The position numbers and the translations under genes were made by a program. From contig CAZSVI010000146.1 of NCBI GenBank assembly GCA_964610205.1, positions 1-8,401 of the forward strand: 8,401 nucleotides of DNA, written 5' to 3'. Shown here piece by piece: positions 5,287 through 8,401 of the stretch (positions are counted from its first letter, which is position 1; each line of letters opens with the position of its first letter). The DNA is from CAZSVI01 sp964610205. Lineage in GTDB: Bacteria > Bacillota > Clostridia > DSM-8532. Below the pieces are notes generated by a model that saw only the letters and a list, made by a program, of their open reading frames with translations, ran no database searches and had not been told where the DNA came from.

Positions 5287-7509
5287 TTACATCTCCTTCG
5301 ACACTGCTGTAAGCAATTTTTTATATTGTCCAGGCGTCACACCTTCTTCACGTTTGAAACGGCGAGTAAAACTGGATACGTCAATATAGCCCACTTCCAC
5401 AACTATTTCCTTCACTGATCCGGATGTTTTTTTCAACATGTCCTTTACTTTTTCCTTTCTTAACTTCCATACATACTCATTAAAACTGATAAACAGTTTT
5501 TCACTGAAAAATCTGCTCCAATAAGGTGTCGAATATCCCAGAGCATCCGACAGCATTTCTAACGACAACAAGGGATCATAAATATGATTGTTTAGCCATT
5601 CTATTACCATCTGGCATTTATCATATTTTTCACCAGCCAGGTTTTCTTCGGTTATATCACACATAATATCGGTTATAAGCCTGATTTGAGATTCAAATTC
5701 ATTTAATGTATTTATGGATAAAGCCGAAATAACAAAGGAGGTGATGTTCGTTTCATATTCTTTATGTAACCGATTACTGATATTTTCATCCGCAAGCAGC
5801 TGAAAAACCGGCTCTATCAATTTGTAACGATAATACATTTGTATTTGCCTGCTGGTATGTTTGCATAATATATCCATTATTTCAACAAGCATAGTATGGG
5901 CTGTGTTGCGGTCGGGCTGTTGTAAGCAATATAAATATTGCGTTATTTTTTTCTGTAATTCAAGATCTCTTATTGGTGCAATCTGTAGGGCATTAAAATA
6001 TGCCACGTGTTCAATATCATTCTGAGTCAAGTGTTCTAAAGCAGTAATGGATTCTAAATATGATGTTGAAGATCGCTCCAGCGGATATGGCCTTCCTATT
6101 CCAAAATCGGTTTGAAAGCCGATATTCTCCGATAAGTAATTTTTTAAATCTTCAATAATGTTTACAAGAGCGTATTGTGTTTTATTGTTCAGCTTTACTA
6201 TTACAACAATCACTTTTTGGGCGGCAACCTTAACCGAATACGCCAAATCGAATATACTGTATTTCTGGTATATATAGTACAATAAATTATCGTAATCAAA
6301 ATTAATAATTATATCCTGAATGCGAAGTGAAATAACACAATACATCGTTTTTTCCTTAAACATTCCCAGAGCTTTAAAACTCTCATTTAAATCTTTTATG
6401 TCACTTATATCACCGTCTAAAAGTCTAAGAAGCAGGTTCTGGCGTAAAAGCCTGTTCTGGGTTTTTGCTTGTTCACCAAGCGCTTTCGATGCACTTAAAG
6501 CCCGGCTGATGTTTTGAAGTTCATTCATGATCTTTCGATTATCATATGCTGTGTTATTGCTCACAATCTGGTTTAGTGCTTTAATTGGATTATATTGCTT
6601 TCTGGAAAACAGAAGCACCAAAAGCGCGGATATGAACAGGATAGCAACTACCCATATCACCAGATAGGCAGATTTCATCCTTTCACGCAGCCACTCGTCC
6701 GGTATGATTGATACTAATCTCCATCCTGTTCCTTTAATTTCTTCCTCAATGAGTGTATAATTGCTATTATCAAATCTGAATGAGTCATTTCCAAGGGCAC
6801 TTAACACCGCTGTAAACATCTCATTTGACTTAAGCACATTGCTGTTATCCAGTATAAATATAGGTTGTTGATACTCATTAACCAAAAAGACAGTGTTGTA
6901 ATTGATTTGTTGTTTCTCGGAAAAGAGCCCCGTTAAAGACTGTTTTTCAATTACAAATATCAGGCAACCACTTGGATTTCGTGATAAAACCGGTATGGGA
7001 ATAAACTGCATCGTTATATGCGCATTGCTAAAGTAGTATAAGCATTCCATGCCATCAGAAACACATTTATTAAATATATCGCTTTCTTCCTGTGTGAAAC
7101 GGTATCTTCTCGTGAGCAAAACACTGTCAAAAACCGTCCCTTCAGCAGTATATAAAGTGCTTTCATTGTTCTTTTTTATGATGATATTCTCAAAAAAAGA
7201 ATTGGTTCCAACATACTTTGCTAAATTTTGTATTCCATCATAAACTTCATGTTCCTTCAAATCAGAGGAGAGTCTTAAAATGTTTTTATCCAGTGATATA
7301 CTTTTTGCAACGCTAACACATTCCTCCAGCCGCTGCGTCATAATTTCATTAACTTGAGACAGTAAAATTTCCTGACTTGTTTCCATCTCTTCCCGCAACC
7401 TTACTATGCCTATATGGTAGATTAATATGCAAAGCAGTATTACAGGCAGAAATACAGCAAGGATATATGAAAATAGGATACCATGGTAATACTTACTTTT
7501 TAAATGCAA
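5287..7509 (-). CDS. Membrane-bound AraC-family transcriptional regulator with extracytoplasmic sensor (YesS-like)
   Basis: A protein of about 740 residues (numbered from TTG 7509). TM1 is at about 13-36 (FSYILAVFLPVILLCILIY), an extracytoplasmic sensor of about 240 residues follows (37-279, Cache-like length and position), then TM2 at 281-302 (VIWVVAILFISALLVLLF), a long cytoplasmic region with a short coiled linker, and a C-terminal AraC/XylS double HTH at about 634-733. The HTH shows LSLEMLSDALGYSTPYWSRFF in the first helix pair and VKEIVVEVGYIDVSSFTRRFKREEGVTPGQYK in the second, the classical AraC signature. This layout matches one-component membrane sensors such as B. subtilis YesS, linked to pectin/rhamnogalacturonan use. 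It probably senses a wall-side sugar or oligomer and activates the following aldolase/kinase genes and perhaps nearby hydrolases. The start was chosen because AGGAGG (7523-7518) sits 8 nt before TTG 7509; the in-frame TTG at 7530 would place that Shine-Dalgarno inside the gene. Confidence 0.9.
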   Translation of the reverse strand: MHLKSKYYHGILFSYILAVFLPVILLCILIYHIGIVRLREEMETSQEILLSQVNEIMTQRLEECVSVAKSISLDKNILRLSSDLKEHEVYDGIQNLAKYVGTNSFFENIIIKKNNESTLYTAEGTVFDSVLLTRRYRFTQEESDIFNKCVSDGMECLYYFSNAHITMQFIPIPVLSRNPSGCLIFVIEKQSLTGLFSEKQQINYNTVFLVNEYQQPIFILDNSNVLKSNEMFTAVLSALGNDSFRFDNSNYTLIEEEIKGTGWRLVSIIPDEWLRERMKSAYLVIWVVAILFISALLVLLFSRKQYNPIKALNQIVSNNTAYDNRKIMNELQNISRALSASKALGEQAKTQNRLLRQNLLLRLLDGDISDIKDLNESFKALGMFKEKTMYCVISLRIQDIIINFDYDNLLYYIYQKYSIFDLAYSVKVAAQKVIVVIVKLNNKTQYALVNIIEDLKNYLSENIGFQTDFGIGRPYPLERSSTSYLESITALEHLTQNDIEHVAYFNALQIAPIRDLELQKKITQYLYCLQQPDRNTAHTMLVEIMDILCKHTSRQIQMYYRYKLIEPVFQLLADENISNRLHKEYETNITSFVISALSINTLNEFESQIRLITDIMCDITEENLAGEKYDKCQMVIEWLNNHIYDPLLSLEMLSDALGYSTPYWSRFFSEKLFISFNEYVWKLRKEKVKDMLKKTSGSVKEIVVEVGYIDVSSFTRRFKREEGVTPGQYKKLLTAVSKEM

Positions 7510-7517
7510 ACGCCTTC

Positions 7518-7523
7518 CCTCCT
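7518..7523 (-). promoter_or_regulatory. Strong ribosome-binding site fixing the regulator start at TTG 7509
   Basis: AGGAGG on the minus strand lies 8 nt before TTG 7509, an ideal distance. The longest open frame starts at TTG 7530, upstream of this site, and has no comparable Shine-Dalgarno of its own. The true N-terminus is therefore probably MHLKSKYYHG, seven residues shorter. Confidence 0.8.
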
Positions 7524-7630
7524 CAATCAATTATACTAAAGGCTATTATGAAAAGCCACAAATCCAAAGGTATTGAAAAGAGGTTTTCCATTTGCTTATT
7601 TACTCAACTTTTTCATCCTGGCTTAATAGT

Positions 7631-7719
7631 AGTATTTTGAGACGCTGGTGCCGACATGCTGAGGTGTGATATCACACCGCCGTCGGCAACCTGCAAAGCA
7701 GGCAAGCGTCCAAAATACT
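7631..7719. repeat. Structured three-arm element (nested inverted repeats)
   Basis: An outer stem pairs 7631-7639 with 7711-7719 (9 bp) and, after one bulged base, 7641-7646 with 7705-7710 (6 bp). Inside are two arms. The first pairs 7649-7655 with 7682-7688 (7 bp) and carries a perfect 16-bp palindrome GGTGTGATATCACACC (7663-7678) near its tip. The second is the hairpin CCTGC-AAA-GCAGG (7690-7702). It is far richer in G and C than the flanking DNA. It starts about 30 nt after the stop of the hydrolase gene and lies about 120 nt upstream of the regulator start. It could be a terminator or 3'-stabilising element for the hydrolase mRNA, a leader element of the regulator, or a small non-autonomous repeat. 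No T-run follows it, which argues against a plain intrinsic terminator. Confidence 0.7.
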
Positions 7720-7748
7720 GTGGGAAAGTTCAGTTATTTCATAATATT

Positions 7749-8401
7749 TTATACATCCTGTGCTCCTTTGTACCCCGGTCCTCCCGCGGCAAGATATCCG
7801 CCGCTTTTCCCCTGTTCATCCTGACTAATCCAGAAAGAGTACAACGCACTGCTGATAAGGTAAAATTTAAACCTGACCGGCTTTCCGGCTAAAGGAGCTA
7901 AATCAGCGCCTATCCAACGTATTCTCTGTTTTGTTGAATCAGATTGCGCCGGTATGCAGTCATCCAGAGTGTAGCCGTTTATCGGATTCCCTTCACAATC
8001 AAGCGCCTCACACATAATATAACCTTCATCCGCATCGGCGTTAATAAAGAGTTGTGACCCCGTGTTAAATTGCACAAGACGAGTGGTAACGCTTTGGAGT
8101 GTCCAGTTCGCATTCAGCGAGACAAATCCATCCCGTCTTAACGTGGCAACTCCCATGCTTGCCCCGCCATAAAGATACCGTCCGTTCACAGGTGATTCCC
8201 CCGACCACCCGCTTACCGGAAACAGCAATTTATCACCCAGTATCAGACATATGCCGCCGGTAGCATGGAGGTAACCCCTGTTCCAGTTCCCGCCTGAACG
8301 AGAGCATTTTATAAACGGCTGGCGATTTTGCCTGCTATAATGAAACCCATCCCGGCTGAATCCTATATGCAAATCTATATGCTTTGGGTAACCTGACTGC
8401 T
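7749..8401 (-). CDS. Glycoside hydrolase family 32/43-like protein, C-terminal part (runs off window)
   Basis: The frame is open to the window edge, so the N-terminus lies beyond 8401; about 217 codons are visible. The internal TTG at 8372 is not a likely start, because the preceding codons (GYPKHID) read straight into DLHIGFSRDGFHYSR, the pattern LxxSRDGxHWxR typical of five-bladed beta-propeller hydrolases of GH32/43-like families. Downstream blocks fit the same group: GYLHATGGICLILGDKLLFPVSGWSG, a metal/substrate-side YGGASMGVATLRRDGFVSL strand pair, a TTRLVQF beta-sandwich-type segment, and a C-terminal LAPLAGKPVRFKFYLISSALYSFWIS. It ends with AAGGPGYKG. The enzyme probably acts on plant or microbial polysaccharide, but which linkage it cuts cannot be read from this part; catalytic acidic residues would lie mostly upstream. 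No signal peptide can be judged. Location next to KDG-pathway genes supports a carbohydrate-utilisation locus. Confidence 0.7.
   Translation of the reverse strand, partial: QSGYPKHIDLHIGFSRDGFHYSRQNRQPFIKCSRSGGNWNRGYLHATGGICLILGDKLLFPVSGWSGESPVNGRYLYGGASMGVATLRRDGFVSLNANWTLQSVTTRLVQFNTGSQLFINADADEGYIMCEALDCEGNPINGYTLDDCIPAQSDSTKQRIRWIGADLAPLAGKPVRFKFYLISSALYSFWISQDEQGKSGGYLAAGGPGYKGAQDV

Noticed and set aside
7575..7588. GAAAA-GAGG-TTTTC inverted repeat upstream of the regulator, considered as a catabolite-repression (cre) site
   Set aside because: It lacks the central CG and the conserved outer bases of the cre consensus; it is likely chance in AT-rich DNA.
7656..7892. Plus-strand open frame overlapping the structured element and the hydrolase 3' end
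   Set aside because: It is antisense to the conserved hydrolase C-terminus, has no ribosome-binding site and resembles no known family.

Overview
The window looks like a low-to-moderate GC Firmicute, most likely a plant-polysaccharide-degrading clostridium. This rests on protein style (a long membrane-bound AraC regulator, clostridial KDPG aldolase and KDG kinase sequences, a PG-binding/YkuD L,D-transpeptidase), purine-rich Shine-Dalgarno sequences, a TTG start and consensus sigma-A promoter elements. No species can be fixed from the sequence alone.

Left part (1-1533, minus): the N-terminal half of a large AddB/RexB-like helicase-nuclease-type protein. It is cut off at the window edge by a perfect 44-bp fold-back palindrome (9-103), followed by a short third copy of internal sequence (1-12). 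The end of this reading frame is therefore probably an artefact of assembly, library or template switching, and not a natural C-terminus.

Middle (1691-3456): an accessory patch with lower GC. It holds a minus-strand gene fusing a Phd/YefM-type antitoxin domain to a Uma2-family nuclease domain. This gene is read from a consensus promoter (TTGACA-17-TATAAT) whose -10 and start region are covered by a perfect 21-bp-arm palindrome, a strong candidate autoregulatory operator. Next to it on the plus strand are a decayed IS1182-type transposase fragment and, in the same frame just after its stop, a small L,D-transpeptidase without a signal peptide.

Right part (3611-7509, minus): a compact catabolic operon in the order membrane AraC-family regulator, KDPG/KDG aldolase, KDG kinase. 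The regulator and aldolase are 3 nt apart; aldolase and kinase overlap by 4 nt (ATGA). The two enzymes form the lower end of uronate (pectin-type) catabolism: KDG is phosphorylated to KDPG and split to pyruvate and glyceraldehyde-3-phosphate. The two-TM regulator resembles YesS-type sensors in layout and probably controls the operon or linked polysaccharide genes.

Upstream of the regulator, and downstream of a partial minus-strand glycoside-hydrolase-like gene (7749 to the window end), lies a GC-rich element of about 89 nt (7631-7719) that can fold into a three-arm structure. It may be a terminator/processing element, a small mobile repeat or a structured RNA. A hydrolase, a sensor/regulator and KDG enzymes side by side suggest a polysaccharide-utilisation locus that continues beyond the right edge.
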